64,000 bases of DNA from an uncultured Tateyamaria sp. (GCF_947488715.1 NZ_CANLAG010000001.1:682001-746000); one strand, 5' to 3'; numbered from the stretch's first letter, positions 52,097 to 61,182 are shown. Notes: generated by a model not told the origin, from the sequence alone. Program-made: numbers and translations.

Positions 52097-53278
52097 ATGA
52101 CAGATACAGGTATTCAGGCACCCAAAGGGGCGCTTCTCGATGGACCGGGCGCGGCGAAGAAAGCCGAAGCACCCTTGATCGCCCAAGTGGCGCAGCAATT
52201 CGGGGTCAGCCCCCTGCGTCAGATGCGCGACATCTTTTCGATGCGGCGCGGGGCGCAGAAACTCAGCGGCCCGGAATACTATTCCCTGCGCCTCTTTGAT
52301 CCGGACATCGCGCCGACGGCCAAACGCGCTTTTCTTGGGCAGGCGGGGATCAACGCGCTCAACACCTCCATGAACCCGCCGGTTGCCGTGCCCACACGGG
52401 CCTTTGTCGGCAACAAACTGCTCTACACGCAACTGCTGGCTCAATTGGGCATCGGCACATCTACGACACAGGCGCTGGTCAGCAAATTCCGTGACGCAGG
52501 CAAACTGCCGATCCTGCGGAGTGCTGACGATATTGCGACGTTCCTACGCGAAACGGCACAGTTTCCTCTATTCGGCAAACCCCACCATGGGTCTCTGTCC
52601 GAAGGGTCCGTGCGCATTGATGGCCGTGACGGCGACACGCTGCGGCTGGGCAATGGCCTGACACAGGACATCGCGGCCTTTGCCGAAGAGGTCATGGACC
52701 GCTATCCTGGTGGCTTCCTGATGCAAACCGCGCTCGATCCGCACCCCGACATGGCCGTCATCGCGGGGCCGTCCATCGGCTGTGTGCGCATTGTGACCGT
52801 GAATGACGGCGCCGGGCCGACGCCCGCCTACGCCGTCTGGAAACTGCCTGCACCTGCGGCGATGTCTGACAACTTCTGGCAAGACGGCAGCCTTTTGGCC
52901 CATATTGACCTGCACAGCGGCGAGATCCTCACATGTGTCCGTGGCACGGGGCTCAAGGCCGAACGCATGGCCGATCACCCCGTCTCCGGCGCGCCGATGG
53001 TCGGTGTGACACTGCCGTTCTGGGCCGAAACACTGAAAATCGCGCAGGACGCGCATGCCGTGTTCCCCGAATTTGGCGTCTGTGGTTTTGACATTGCGGT
53101 TACCGCGGACGGGCCCAAAGTGCTGGAATGCAACGACAACCCGTCGCACATGCTCTACCAGATTGCCTCCGGCACCGGGGTCACGCAGCCGGAATTGGCC
53201 CCCACTTGGGACGCCGTCGCGCAGCGCCAGAGCAAGCAGGTTGCCCGTCTGAACGCCGGAACCCGAAAAAAGCGCTGA
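52097..53278 (+). CDS. Sugar-transfer-associated ATP-grasp protein
   Basis: A 393-residue protein with an ATP-grasp fold of the sugar-transfer/alpha-L-glutamate-ligase-like group. It shows FVGNKLLYTQLLAQLGIGTST, LFGKPHHGSLSEGSVRID (lysine for ATP binding), and the C-terminal metal site VCGFDIAVTADGPKVLECNDNPSHMLYQ, with the Glu/Asn pair typical of ATP-grasp enzymes. It probably forms an amide or similar bond on a cell-surface or polysaccharide precursor; the substrate is unknown. It sits between DUF2834 and lysA. Confidence 0.78.
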   Translation: MTDTGIQAPKGALLDGPGAAKKAEAPLIAQVAQQFGVSPLRQMRDIFSMRRGAQKLSGPEYYSLRLFDPDIAPTAKRAFLGQAGINALNTSMNPPVAVPTRAFVGNKLLYTQLLAQLGIGTSTTQALVSKFRDAGKLPILRSADDIATFLRETAQFPLFGKPHHGSLSEGSVRIDGRDGDTLRLGNGLTQDIAAFAEEVMDRYPGGFLMQTALDPHPDMAVIAGPSIGCVRIVTVNDGAGPTPAYAVWKLPAPAAMSDNFWQDGSLLAHIDLHSGEILTCVRGTGLKAERMADHPVSGAPMVGVTLPFWAETLKIAQDAHAVFPEFGVCGFDIAVTADGPKVLECNDNPSHMLYQIASGTGVTQPELAPTWDAVAQRQSKQVARLNAGTRKKR

Positions 53279-53308
53279 CCCGCTGAACAACATGACCAAT
53301 TGATCTGT

Positions 53309-53334
53309 GACCCGCCTGACGCTAAGGGCGGGTC
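53309..53334 (+). promoter_or_regulatory. Stem-loop abutting the lysA start codon
   Basis: GACCCGCC (53309-53316) pairs with GGCGGGTC (53327-53334), and the ATG follows at once. The right arm contains the only ribosome-binding-like sequence (GGGCGGG). The hairpin could be a terminator of the preceding gene or a block on lysA translation. Confidence 0.5.
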
Positions 53335-54600
53335 ATGGATCATTTTCTCTACCGCGACGGCGCTCTCTATGCCGAAGATGTGCCCATCGCCGACATTGCG
53401 GCGACAGTTGGCACGCCCTTTTACGTCTATTCCACCGCGACCCTGTTGCGCCACTTCACCCTCTTTGACGAGGCGCTCGCCGGCATGGATCACCTTGTCT
53501 GCTACGCGATGAAGGCGGCGAGCAATCAGGCCATCCTCAAGACATTGGCGCAGGCAGGCGCTGGCATGGATGTGGTGTCGGGCGGCGAATACGCCCGTGC
53601 CAAGGCCGCAGGCGTGCCGGGTGACAGGATCGTGTTCTCTGGCGTGGGCAAGACGGCCGACGAAATCCGTATGGCGCTGACCGGCGGTATCCGCCAGTTC
53701 AACGTCGAATCCGAACCCGAGATGGAGGTCCTCAACCGTGTCGCGGGTGAGGTTGGCGTGCGCGCACCGATCACCATCCGTGTGAACCCCGATGTCGACG
53801 CCAAAACACACGCCAAGATCGCAACTGGCAAGTCCGAGAACAAATTCGGCATCCCCATCGCCCGCGCCCGCGAGGTCTATGCCCTTGCCGCGTCGCTGGG
53901 CAACCTCGACGTGATTGGCATCGACGTCCATATCGGCAGCCAGTTGACCGACCTCGCGCCGTTTGAACTGGCCTATCAAAAGGTGGCCGAGCTGACCGAA
54001 CAATTGCGCGCTGACGGCCACACGATCAAGCGGCTGGACCTGGGCGGCGGGCTGGGCATCCCCTACGCCCGCTCGAACGAGGCGCCGCCGCTGCCCACGG
54101 ACTATGGCAAGCTGGTTGAGCGTACTGTCGGCCACCTCGGCTGCGAGATCGAGATCGAGCCGGGCCGCCTGATCGCGGGCAACGCGGGACTGATGGTGTC
54201 CGAGGTGATCTATGTGAAATCCGGTGAAGGCCGCGATTTCCTGATCCTTGATGGCGCAATGAACGATTTGATCCGCCCCGCCATGTACGAGGCGCATCAC
54301 GACATCATCCCCGTGATCGAACCCGCGCCAGGGGCAGAACAGGCACCCTATGACATCGTGGGGCCGGTCTGCGAATCCGGCGACACCTTTGCCAAGGGGC
54401 GGATGATGCCGCACCTCGCCGCGGGTGACCTCGTGGCGTTCCGGTCCGCCGGTGCATATGGCGCGGTCATGAGCAGCGAATACAACACGCGCCCCCTCAT
54501 CCCCGAAGTTTTGGTCCACGGTGATCAATACGCGGTGATCCGCCCACGTCCGACCTTTGACGAAATGATAAATCGAGATACCATTCCCGAGTGGCTCTGA
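53335..54600 (+). CDS. lysA: Diaminopimelate decarboxylase
   Basis: A 421-residue PLP enzyme that converts meso-diaminopimelate to lysine. The PLP lysine is Lys60 in VCYAMKAASNQAIL. The glycine-rich phosphate site LDLGGGLGIPYARS and the C-terminal active-site cysteine motif GPVCESGDTFAKGRMMP are present. It is monocistronic or followed by the TIGR02302 gene after a hairpin with T-run (54602-54625). Confidence 0.95.
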   Translation: MDHFLYRDGALYAEDVPIADIAATVGTPFYVYSTATLLRHFTLFDEALAGMDHLVCYAMKAASNQAILKTLAQAGAGMDVVSGGEYARAKAAGVPGDRIVFSGVGKTADEIRMALTGGIRQFNVESEPEMEVLNRVAGEVGVRAPITIRVNPDVDAKTHAKIATGKSENKFGIPIARAREVYALAASLGNLDVIGIDVHIGSQLTDLAPFELAYQKVAELTEQLRADGHTIKRLDLGGGLGIPYARSNEAPPLPTDYGKLVERTVGHLGCEIEIEPGRLIAGNAGLMVSEVIYVKSGEGRDFLILDGAMNDLIRPAMYEAHHDIIPVIEPAPGAEQAPYDIVGPVCESGDTFAKGRMMPHLAAGDLVAFRSAGAYGAVMSSEYNTRPLIPEVLVHGDQYAVIRPRPTFDEMINRDTIPEWL

Positions 54601-54601
54601 C

Positions 54602-54625
54602 CCGTCAGGGCCTTTGACGGCTTTT
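54602..54625 (+). terminator. Terminator after lysA
   Basis: CCGTCA (54602-54607) pairs with TGACGG (54615-54620) over a 7-base loop, and CTTTT follows. Confidence 0.6.
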
Positions 54626-54666
54626 GGCGCTATGGTGCGCCGCGCCACCGGCAAGGGACGCGACAG

Positions 54667-57270
54667 ATGGCCAATTTTTCCCGACATGACGTGCGCCGTG
54701 GGCTGAACGCGGTCCGCTGGCCGCTGTTTTGGACCCGGATCGGGATGTTTGCCGAATCCTTGTGGCAGGCGACATGGCCGCTGGTGACGGTGGTTCTCGC
54801 CGTCTTTGCCGTGCTCATGCTCGGCCTGCAGGACCGCGTGGTGATCGAAATCGTTTGGGCTGGCGCCGTGGTGGCGGCTCTCGCGGCCGTGGCGTCGCTG
54901 ATCTATGCCTTTGTACGCTTCCGGGTGCCGAGCCGGGCGGCGGCCCTTGCGCGTTTGGATGCGACATTGCCGGGCCGCCCGCTCCAGGCGCTACAAGACA
55001 CACAGGCGATTGGCGGCACCGATGCGGCCTCGACCGCCGTGTGGCGCGCGCACCAATCACGCATGGCCGAACGGGCGTCACAGGCGCGCGCAGTGCCTGC
55101 CGACCTGCGCGTTTCGCGACGTGACCCCTATGCCCTGCGGTATGTGGCGGTTCTGATCTTTGCCGTGGCCCTGATTTTCGGCTCCATCTGGCGCGTGGGA
55201 TCGGTGGCGACCATGGCACCCGGCGCGGCGGACGGTCTCGCCACCGGCCCGGTCTGGGAAGGATGGGTCGAAAGCCCGCGCTACACGGGCCGCCCCACAA
55301 TCTACCTCAACGACATCCCTGAGGGGCCGCTCAACATCCCCGCAGGCAGCCTGATCACCCTGCGTCTCTATGGCGAGATCGGCGCGTTGACCGTGGCGGA
55401 AACCGTGTCTGGCCGCGCAGGCGAAGTGCCCCCGGCCTCCGCCTCTGAACAGGACTTTACCGCGATCCAGTCCGGTGACATCGCCATCAACGGCCCCGGT
55501 GGGCGCACGTGGTCCATTGCAATCCTGCCCGACACCGCACCGACGGTGGCCATCCTGAACGAACCCGATGCGGATGCGCTGGGTGAAATGTCATTGCCGT
55601 TCCAGGCGTCTGATGACTACGGCGTCGAAGCGGGCGAGGCACGCATCGCCCTCGACCTCGGTGCCGTTGACCGCCGCCACGGCCTTGCCATCGCACCCGA
55701 AGACCGCCCCGCCCTGACCATCGCCCTGCCCATGCCCATCGCAGGCAGCCGCAGCCAGTTCGAAGAGACCTTGATCGAAGATTTCTCGGAACACCCATGG
55801 GCCAACCTGCCCGTGACCGTGGTGCTCAGTGTCCTCGACGCCGCTGAACAGCAGTCCGAAACCGAACCGCGCGCCATCACTCTGCCGGGGCGTCGCTTCT
55901 TTGATCCGCTGGCCGCCGCCGTCATCGAACAACGCCGCGATCTGCTTTGGTCGCGCGAAAATGCGACCCGCGTGGCCCAGATCTTGCGCGCCGTGGCGCA
56001 CCGCCCCGATGACGTGTTCCGCACCGAGGTGGACCAGTTGCGCCTGCGCCGCGCGGTCAACCGCCTTGAAACGCTCGCCAGTTACGGGCTGACGGACGAA
56101 CAACAAGAAGGGATTGCCCGCGATCTCTGGGACCTTGCCTTGGCTATCGAAGAGGGCGACCTGAGTAACGCGCTCGAACGTCTGCGCCGCGCCAAGGAAC
56201 GGTTGAACCAGGCGATGCGCGACGGGGCCAGCCCCGCCGAGATCGAAGAGCTGATGCGCGAGCTGCGCCGGGCCACCGACGACTACATGCGGCAACTGTC
56301 CCGTCAGGCCGAACTTGACGCCGACGCGAACGAGGAAAACCGCCAGTCGGGCGACCAAAACCAGATGCAGATGACCCAGGACGATCTGCAACGCATGATG
56401 GACCGCATTCAGGAACTCATGGAACAGGGCCGCATGGCCGAGGCCGAACAGGCCCTGCAAGAGCTTCAGGAAATGCTCGAGAACATGCGCGTCACCCAGG
56501 GCGAAGGACAAGGCGGCCAGAGCCCCAGTGAGCAAGCCATGGAAGGGCTGGCCGATACGCTGCGCGAACAGCAGGGCCTGAGCGATCAGGCGTTCCGTGA
56601 CCTTCAGGAACAGTTCAATCCCGATGCCCAGGCTGGTGAAAACCAGGGCAACGAGGGCCGCAATGGCGGGCAGGGCCGTGGCAACCAGCACAGCCAGGGT
56701 GGCGAGGGTCAGGGCGAACAAAGCGACGGCCAACAGGGCGGTGACGGCGACCAGCAATCCGATGGCGGGCAGGGCGAAGGGTCACTGGCCGACCGGCAAC
56801 AGGCGCTCCGCGATGAGTTGCGCCGCCAACAAGGCAGCCTGCCCGGTGCCGGCACACCCGAAGGGGATGCGGCACGTGACGCGCTTGACCGTGCGGGCCG
56901 CGCCATGGACGGCGCCGAAGAGGCGCTGCGTCAGGACGACTTTGCCGAGGCCATCGACAACCAGAGCCAGGCCATGGAAGCCCTCCGCGAGGGGATGCGC
57001 GCCTTGGGCGAGGCAATGCAGCAAGAGGCACAGAACAGCCAGCAGGGCCAAGGCATGTCCGAAAGCGACCGGCGCGCGGATGCGCGTGACCCGCTGGGGC
57101 GTGATCCTGGCTCAAACGGGTCCGTCGGCACCGAAGAGGGGCTGCTGCAAGGCGAAGACGTCTACCGCCGCGCACGCGATCTGCTCGACGAAATCCGCCG
57201 CCGCTCGGGCGAGGGCGAACGCCCCGATGTCGAGTTGGACTACCTCAAACGTCTGCTGGACCGGTTCTGA
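54667..57270 (+). CDS. TIGR02302 family (DUF4175) membrane protein
   Basis: An 867-residue protein of a family confined mainly to alphaproteobacteria. Two N-terminal membrane helices lie at about 30-80, a third hydrophobic segment near 160-175 (YVAVLIFAVALIFGSIW). A periplasmic region with TPxxxRPTIYL-type repeat follows. From about residue 500 there is a long coiled coil that is very rich in Gln, Glu and Gly (such as QMTQDDLQRMMDRIQELMEQ, and GQGEQSDGQQGGDGDQQSDG). The function is unknown. Its neighbours (lysA, zinc ribbon, ftsEX) suggest an envelope role. Confidence 0.88.
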   Translation: MANFSRHDVRRGLNAVRWPLFWTRIGMFAESLWQATWPLVTVVLAVFAVLMLGLQDRVVIEIVWAGAVVAALAAVASLIYAFVRFRVPSRAAALARLDATLPGRPLQALQDTQAIGGTDAASTAVWRAHQSRMAERASQARAVPADLRVSRRDPYALRYVAVLIFAVALIFGSIWRVGSVATMAPGAADGLATGPVWEGWVESPRYTGRPTIYLNDIPEGPLNIPAGSLITLRLYGEIGALTVAETVSGRAGEVPPASASEQDFTAIQSGDIAINGPGGRTWSIAILPDTAPTVAILNEPDADALGEMSLPFQASDDYGVEAGEARIALDLGAVDRRHGLAIAPEDRPALTIALPMPIAGSRSQFEETLIEDFSEHPWANLPVTVVLSVLDAAEQQSETEPRAITLPGRRFFDPLAAAVIEQRRDLLWSRENATRVAQILRAVAHRPDDVFRTEVDQLRLRRAVNRLETLASYGLTDEQQEGIARDLWDLALAIEEGDLSNALERLRRAKERLNQAMRDGASPAEIEELMRELRRATDDYMRQLSRQAELDADANEENRQSGDQNQMQMTQDDLQRMMDRIQELMEQGRMAEAEQALQELQEMLENMRVTQGEGQGGQSPSEQAMEGLADTLREQQGLSDQAFRDLQEQFNPDAQAGENQGNEGRNGGQGRGNQHSQGGEGQGEQSDGQQGGDGDQQSDGGQGEGSLADRQQALRDELRRQQGSLPGAGTPEGDAARDALDRAGRAMDGAEEALRQDDFAEAIDNQSQAMEALREGMRALGEAMQQEAQNSQQGQGMSESDRRADARDPLGRDPGSNGSVGTEEGLLQGEDVYRRARDLLDEIRRRSGEGERPDVELDYLKRLLDRF

Positions 57271-57276
57271 ACCGGT

Positions 57277-58089
57277 TCAGCCGTCGCCGGATGTCGCTGC
57301 CTGATCCAGCGATTGCAGCAGCGATGTGACCTGACCGTCCAGCCACGCCCGACCGCTGTCGACCTGCGCCACATAGGCGCTCAGATAGGGGTCAACCTGC
57401 GGAACGGCTTGCGCAATTTGCGGGGCAAACACGTAAACGGCACCCAGCACCAGCGCCAGCAAGATCACCAACAGGAACCCGCGGCGAAACCCTGACCGTT
57501 TGCGCGGCATGGCCTCCATCGTCGGTTCGGCCACATCAGTACCACCGCCGGATTGCCGGTCGCTGGTCGACCGCAGGGTCGAATTGATCTCTTCGATGTC
57601 GGGCAACAGATCGCGGCGCGATCCGATGGCCGCGGCGGTTGCCACCTCTTCGGACACCTGCGCCAGACCGGGATCCTCGCCGCGCATCCTCGCCATGCGC
57701 TCGCGCGCTTCACGGGCGCGGCGGTCGCCATCACTTTCGGCGGATTCGAGCCCCAGATCCGGCTGGCTTTCGAGGGTTTCAGCCGCCTGTGCACGGGCCT
57801 GCTGTTCGACCTCCGCCTCTTGACGCAGAATGTCCGCAACAGACGGGTCCAACTCACGGCGCTGTGGCTCGGCGGTCGGTACGCGCTCTTCGTCTTCAGT
57901 GGGGGTGTCGTCGGGCTCAGATAAGTCCTCGGGCAGGCCATCGGCGTCCAACTCTTCGGGCGCGTGGTCCGGATGGTGCTGAAACCACGTCTGCCCGCAG
58001 TTCGAACACTGCACGTCACGACCCTCGGTCGGGATCACATCATCCACAACCTCATATTGTGCGTCGCAATTGGGACAAATCAGCCGCAT
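57277..58089 (-). CDS. MJ0042-type zinc-ribbon membrane protein
   Basis: A 270-residue protein. The N-terminal zinc ribbon uses Cys5, Cys8, Cys28 and Cys31 (ICPNCDAQYEV, VQCSNCGQTWF). A long acidic region follows, then one membrane helix at about 200-225 (GFLLVILLALVLGAVYVFAPQIA). The C-terminal tail would be outside the cytoplasm. The family is common in alphaproteobacteria; the function is unknown. AGGA precedes ATG 58089. It converges on the TIGR02302 gene and is divergent from ftsE. Confidence 0.85.
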   Translation of the reverse strand: MRLICPNCDAQYEVVDDVIPTEGRDVQCSNCGQTWFQHHPDHAPEELDADGLPEDLSEPDDTPTEDEERVPTAEPQRRELDPSVADILRQEAEVEQQARAQAAETLESQPDLGLESAESDGDRRAREARERMARMRGEDPGLAQVSEEVATAAAIGSRRDLLPDIEEINSTLRSTSDRQSGGGTDVAEPTMEAMPRKRSGFRRGFLLVILLALVLGAVYVFAPQIAQAVPQVDPYLSAYVAQVDSGRAWLDGQVTSLLQSLDQAATSGDG

Positions 58090-58118
58090 CAGTCGTCCTG
58101 CCTCTTTTTTGTGTGTTA

Positions 58119-58163
58119 CCATATGTTGTAGCGATATGGCAGAAAAGTCATATCTTCATATGG
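58119..58163. promoter_or_regulatory. Repeated CATATGG-type motifs in the zinc-ribbon/ftsE divergent region
   Basis: CCATAT (58119-58124) and ATATGG (58134-58139) form an inverted repeat, and a further CATATGG lies at 58157-58163. They fall between the two divergent genes and may be operator or promoter elements. Confidence 0.3.
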
Positions 58164-58233
58164 CGCGGGCGGGCATACCGATTGAAACCTGCATGATGCT
58201 GAGGCACAACAGGTGCCAAGAGCGGGGGCAGGC

Positions 58234-58911
58234 GTGATCGAGCTTGAAAATGTGGCCTACAGTTACGGCGGGGGCGAGCTGTTGTCGGATATCTCCGTCA
58301 AGCTGGCGCCGGGATCGTTCCACTTTTTGACCGGCCCATCGGGCGCGGGCAAAACAACGCTGCTCAAGCTGTGCTACGGCGCGCTCTTGCCGACGGCGGG
58401 GCATGTGCGCTTGTTTGAAACGGATGTCCGGGCACTGGAACGCGATGACGTGGCGATGATCCGCCGCAAGATCGGCGTTGTGCATCAGGACGTGCAATTC
58501 CTCGATCACCTGCCCGTGGCCGACAACATCGCGCTGCCGCTCACCGTGTCGGGTCGCCACGCCGAGGCCGCAGGCCCCGATCTGGGCGAGTTGATGGCTT
58601 GGGTCGGCCTGACCAACCGCGCAGGCGCCGTGCCGCCCGAATTGTCAGGCGGCGAACGTCAACGCGCCGCGCTGGCGCGTGCTGTGATCATGTCGCCGGA
58701 CGTGGTGCTGGCCGATGAACCCACAGGCAACGTCGATTGGGACATGTCACAACGGCTGCTGACCCTGCTGGTCGAACTGAACCGCATGGGCAAAACCGTG
58801 CTGATCGCCACCCACGATCTGTCGCTGATCCGCGCGGCCAAGGCGCAGGTGCAGGCCCGCGTGCTGCGCATCTCAAACCGTCGGGTGCAGCTCGCGGGGG
58901 CCGACCTGTGA
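58234..58911 (+). CDS. ftsE: Cell division ATP-binding protein FtsE
   Basis: A 225-residue ABC ATPase. It opens IELENVAYSYGGGELLSDISVKL and has Walker A TGPSGAGKTTLLKLCYG, the FtsE-typical QDVQFLDHLPVADNIALPL, signature ELSGGERQRAALARAV and Walker B VVLADEPTGNVD. With FtsX it transmits division signals to periplasmic murein hydrolases. GTG 58234, behind GGGGGCAGGC, is chosen over GTG 58213. It overlaps ftsX by 4 bases (GTGA). Confidence 0.94.
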   Translation: MIELENVAYSYGGGELLSDISVKLAPGSFHFLTGPSGAGKTTLLKLCYGALLPTAGHVRLFETDVRALERDDVAMIRRKIGVVHQDVQFLDHLPVADNIALPLTVSGRHAEAAGPDLGELMAWVGLTNRAGAVPPELSGGERQRAALARAVIMSPDVVLADEPTGNVDWDMSQRLLTLLVELNRMGKTVLIATHDLSLIRAAKAQVQARVLRISNRRVQLAGADL

Positions 58912-59813
58912 GGTTTGACCTGCATACCCTGCGCGCACTCTTGCAAGGCGACCGGCAGGCCGACCGCGTTGTCCCGCCAACCGGCTTTACCGCGCAACTG
59001 ACCCTATTTGCCTCGGGCGCTATGGCGTTTCTGGCCGTGTTCGCACTGGCCCTGTCACTGGCCAGCGGGCGGCTCGCGCAACGCTGGGGCGATGAACTGG
59101 CCCGCACGGCGACCATCCGCATCGTCGCCCCCGAAGACCAGCGCGCCATTCAGACCACAGCCGCGCTCGAGGTGCTGTCGACCACACCGGGCATCGCTTC
59201 GGCCCGTGCTTTGACAGACGAAGAACAACAGGCGCTTTTGGCACCGTGGTTCGGGCAGGACCTGCCGCTCGATGCACTGCCGGTGCCGCGCCTGATCGAG
59301 ATCGTGGTAACACGCGACGGGTTCGACGCCACGGGCCTGCGTCTGCGCCTCGCCGCCGAAGTGCCGGGCGCAGTTCTCGATGATCACGGCAGGTGGCGCG
59401 CGCCTTTGGTGTCCGCCGCGCAGCGGTTGCGCATCCTCGGATGGGCTGCGGCCTTGCTGATCCTCGGCGCTGTGGCCGCGATGGTGACACTCGCCGCCAA
59501 CGCAGCCCTCGCCGCCAACGCGCAGGTGGTCGCCGTGCTGCGCCTTGTTGGTGCAACTGATAGCTACATCGCCCAGGCCTTTGTGCGCCGCTTTACCCTG
59601 CGCGCACTGATCGGGTCGGGCGTCGGCGTCGTGATTGGCCTGCTCGCGGTCTGGCTGCTGCCCACGGGCGGCGACACACCGGGTTTCCTGACTGGCATCG
59701 GGTTTCAGGGCGCGGGCTGGCTGGTGCCGTTGCTCTTGCCGCTGATCTGCGCCGCCGTTGCCCTGATTGCCACCGCCTACGCCGCCAGCCGCGCCCTAAG
59801 GACCCTGACATGA
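58908..59813 (+). CDS. ftsX: Cell division protein FtsX
   Basis: A 301-residue permease-like partner of FtsE with four membrane helices. Helix 1 is FTAQLTLFASGAMAFLAVFALALSLAS. A periplasmic loop of about 120 residues follows, and helices 2-4 include LRILGWAAALLILGAVAAMVTLAANAAL and LVPLLLPLICAAVALIATAYAASRAL. The segment VVAVLRLVGATDSYIAQAFVRRF is the expected FtsE-contacting helix. The start GTG overlaps the ftsE stop, and its TGA overlaps the plsC ATG. Confidence 0.92.
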   Translation: MRFDLHTLRALLQGDRQADRVVPPTGFTAQLTLFASGAMAFLAVFALALSLASGRLAQRWGDELARTATIRIVAPEDQRAIQTTAALEVLSTTPGIASARALTDEEQQALLAPWFGQDLPLDALPVPRLIEIVVTRDGFDATGLRLRLAAEVPGAVLDDHGRWRAPLVSAAQRLRILGWAAALLILGAVAAMVTLAANAALAANAQVVAVLRLVGATDSYIAQAFVRRFTLRALIGSGVGVVIGLLAVWLLPTGGDTPGFLTGIGFQGAGWLVPLLLPLICAAVALIATAYAASRALRTLT

Positions 59814-60541
59814 TCCAATACCTTCGGTCGCTTGTTTTTGTCGGCCATATCTATGTGATGATGCTGATCATTGGCGTGCTCTGGGCACCCTATGCCATCC
59901 TCAGCAAACATGGCGCGCGATCGGCCTGCAAAACCTACAGCCGCTATGTGTTCTGGTCGATGCGCTGGATGGTGGGGATCAAGGCCGAAGTCCGCGGCCC
60001 CGTGCCCGAAGGCGAGGTGCTGATCGCAGCCAAACACCAGTCGTTCCTCGACATTATGATGATCTTTACCGCGCTGCCATCCGCGAAATTCATTATGAAG
60101 CGCGAGATCCTCTGGACCCCGATCATCGGCCTTTATGCCAAACGTCTGGAATGTGTGCCGGTCGAACGCGGCAAGCGCGGCGCGGCCATTGGCAAGATGG
60201 TGGCCGATGTCGAGGCGGGTCGCGCCACGCCCGGTCAATTGATCATCTATTCCCAAGGCACCCGCGTGGCACCGGGGGTCAAAGCGCCTTACAAGGTCGG
60301 CACCGCCGTCCTCTATGAACAACTGGGCCAGCCCTGCGTGCCTGTGGCCACGAATGTCGGCATCTTTTGGCCGCGCAAGGGCATCATCCGCCGGCCCGGC
60401 ACCGCGATTGTCGAATTTCTGCCCGCGATGCCCGAAGGGATGGAGCGCGACGCCTTCCTCGCCCATCTCGAGGACACGGTCGAGACCCGGTCCAATGCCC
60501 TGATGCGCGAAGGAGGGTTTGACCCCGATGCACTACGTTGA
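59810..60541 (+). CDS. plsC: 1-acyl-sn-glycerol-3-phosphate acyltransferase
   Basis: A 243-residue membrane-associated acyltransferase. The N-terminal helix is LRSLVFVGHIYVMMLIIGVLW. Motif I reads AAKHQSFLDIMMI (the H-x4-D pair is kept), motif II KFIMKREILW, and motif III reads IIYSQGTRVAPG instead of the usual FPEGTR. The enzyme makes phosphatidic acid for membrane lipid synthesis; other lysolipid acceptors are possible given the changed motif. It is translationally coupled to ftsX (ATGA) and its 3' end overlaps the next gene. Confidence 0.87.
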   Translation: MIQYLRSLVFVGHIYVMMLIIGVLWAPYAILSKHGARSACKTYSRYVFWSMRWMVGIKAEVRGPVPEGEVLIAAKHQSFLDIMMIFTALPSAKFIMKREILWTPIIGLYAKRLECVPVERGKRGAAIGKMVADVEAGRATPGQLIIYSQGTRVAPGVKAPYKVGTAVLYEQLGQPCVPVATNVGIFWPRKGIIRRPGTAIVEFLPAMPEGMERDAFLAHLEDTVETRSNALMREGGFDPDALR

Positions 60542-61130
60542 CGACATCGCCGCGCTCGAGGCGCTCTATCCCGCACCCGTCGCGTCTTCGATCCGTAAGG
60601 TCGCTGACCATCTGACGCCGCTCTACCGGACGTGGATCGAGGGCGCGCGGTTCTGTGTGCTCAGCACCGTGGGCCCGGACGGGGTGCATGCCTCGCCCCG
60701 TGGCGATGACGGCCCGGTTGTGCGGATCGACAGCCCGCACATGCTGGTCATGCCCGACTGGCGCGGCAACAACCGGCTGGATTGTCTGCGCGATATCGTG
60801 GCGGACGGGCGCGCAGCGCTGCTGTTCATGGCGCGGGGGACGAACACGACCGTGCGCGTGAACGGTCAAGCGCGGTTGACGACGGATGACGACCTGCGCG
60901 CCAGCTTTGCAAAGGGTGACAAGCAGCCCGCAACCGTGATCCTGTTCGAGGTGCGCGAGGTCTATACCCAATGCGCCAAGGCGCTGATGCGGTCCGACCT
61001 CTGGGCGCGCGAAGACGGCGCGGACCTGCCCACCGTGGGCCAAATCCTGTCGGACATGTCGAACGGCGTGGATGGCGGGGCGGAGTATGACCGCAACTAC
61101 CCCGAATACGCCAAGCCGCGCATGTGGTAA
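60528..61130 (+). CDS. Pyridoxamine-phosphate-oxidase-like flavin-binding protein (MSMEG_1061 type)
   Basis: A 200-residue split-barrel protein. It shows FCVLSTVGPDGVHASPRGDDGPVVRID near the N-terminus, MLVMPDWRGNNRLDCLRDIVADGRAALLFM centrally and VREVYTQCAKALMRSDLW near the end, the pattern of the PNPOx-like MSMEG_1061 family. It probably binds FMN or a related cofactor; substrate is unknown. ATG 60528 lies inside the plsC 3' end (14-base overlap). Confidence 0.85.
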   Translation: MHYVDDIAALEALYPAPVASSIRKVADHLTPLYRTWIEGARFCVLSTVGPDGVHASPRGDDGPVVRIDSPHMLVMPDWRGNNRLDCLRDIVADGRAALLFMARGTNTTVRVNGQARLTTDDDLRASFAKGDKQPATVILFEVREVYTQCAKALMRSDLWAREDGADLPTVGQILSDMSNGVDGGAEYDRNYPEYAKPRMW

Positions 61131-61138
61131 TTTAACAT

Positions 61139-61162
61139 AATCTGTCCCCGCGGGGACAGATT
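61139..61162. terminator. Perfect 24-base palindrome between convergent genes
   Basis: AATCTGTCCCCG (61139-61150) and CGGGGACAGATT (61151-61162) are exact reverse complements. It lies between the PNPOx-like stop and the lpd stop and can form a strong hairpin in either direction, so it is probably a shared terminator. Confidence 0.75.
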
Positions 61163-61182
61163 GCTGATTTGGGCGGTCGGGA

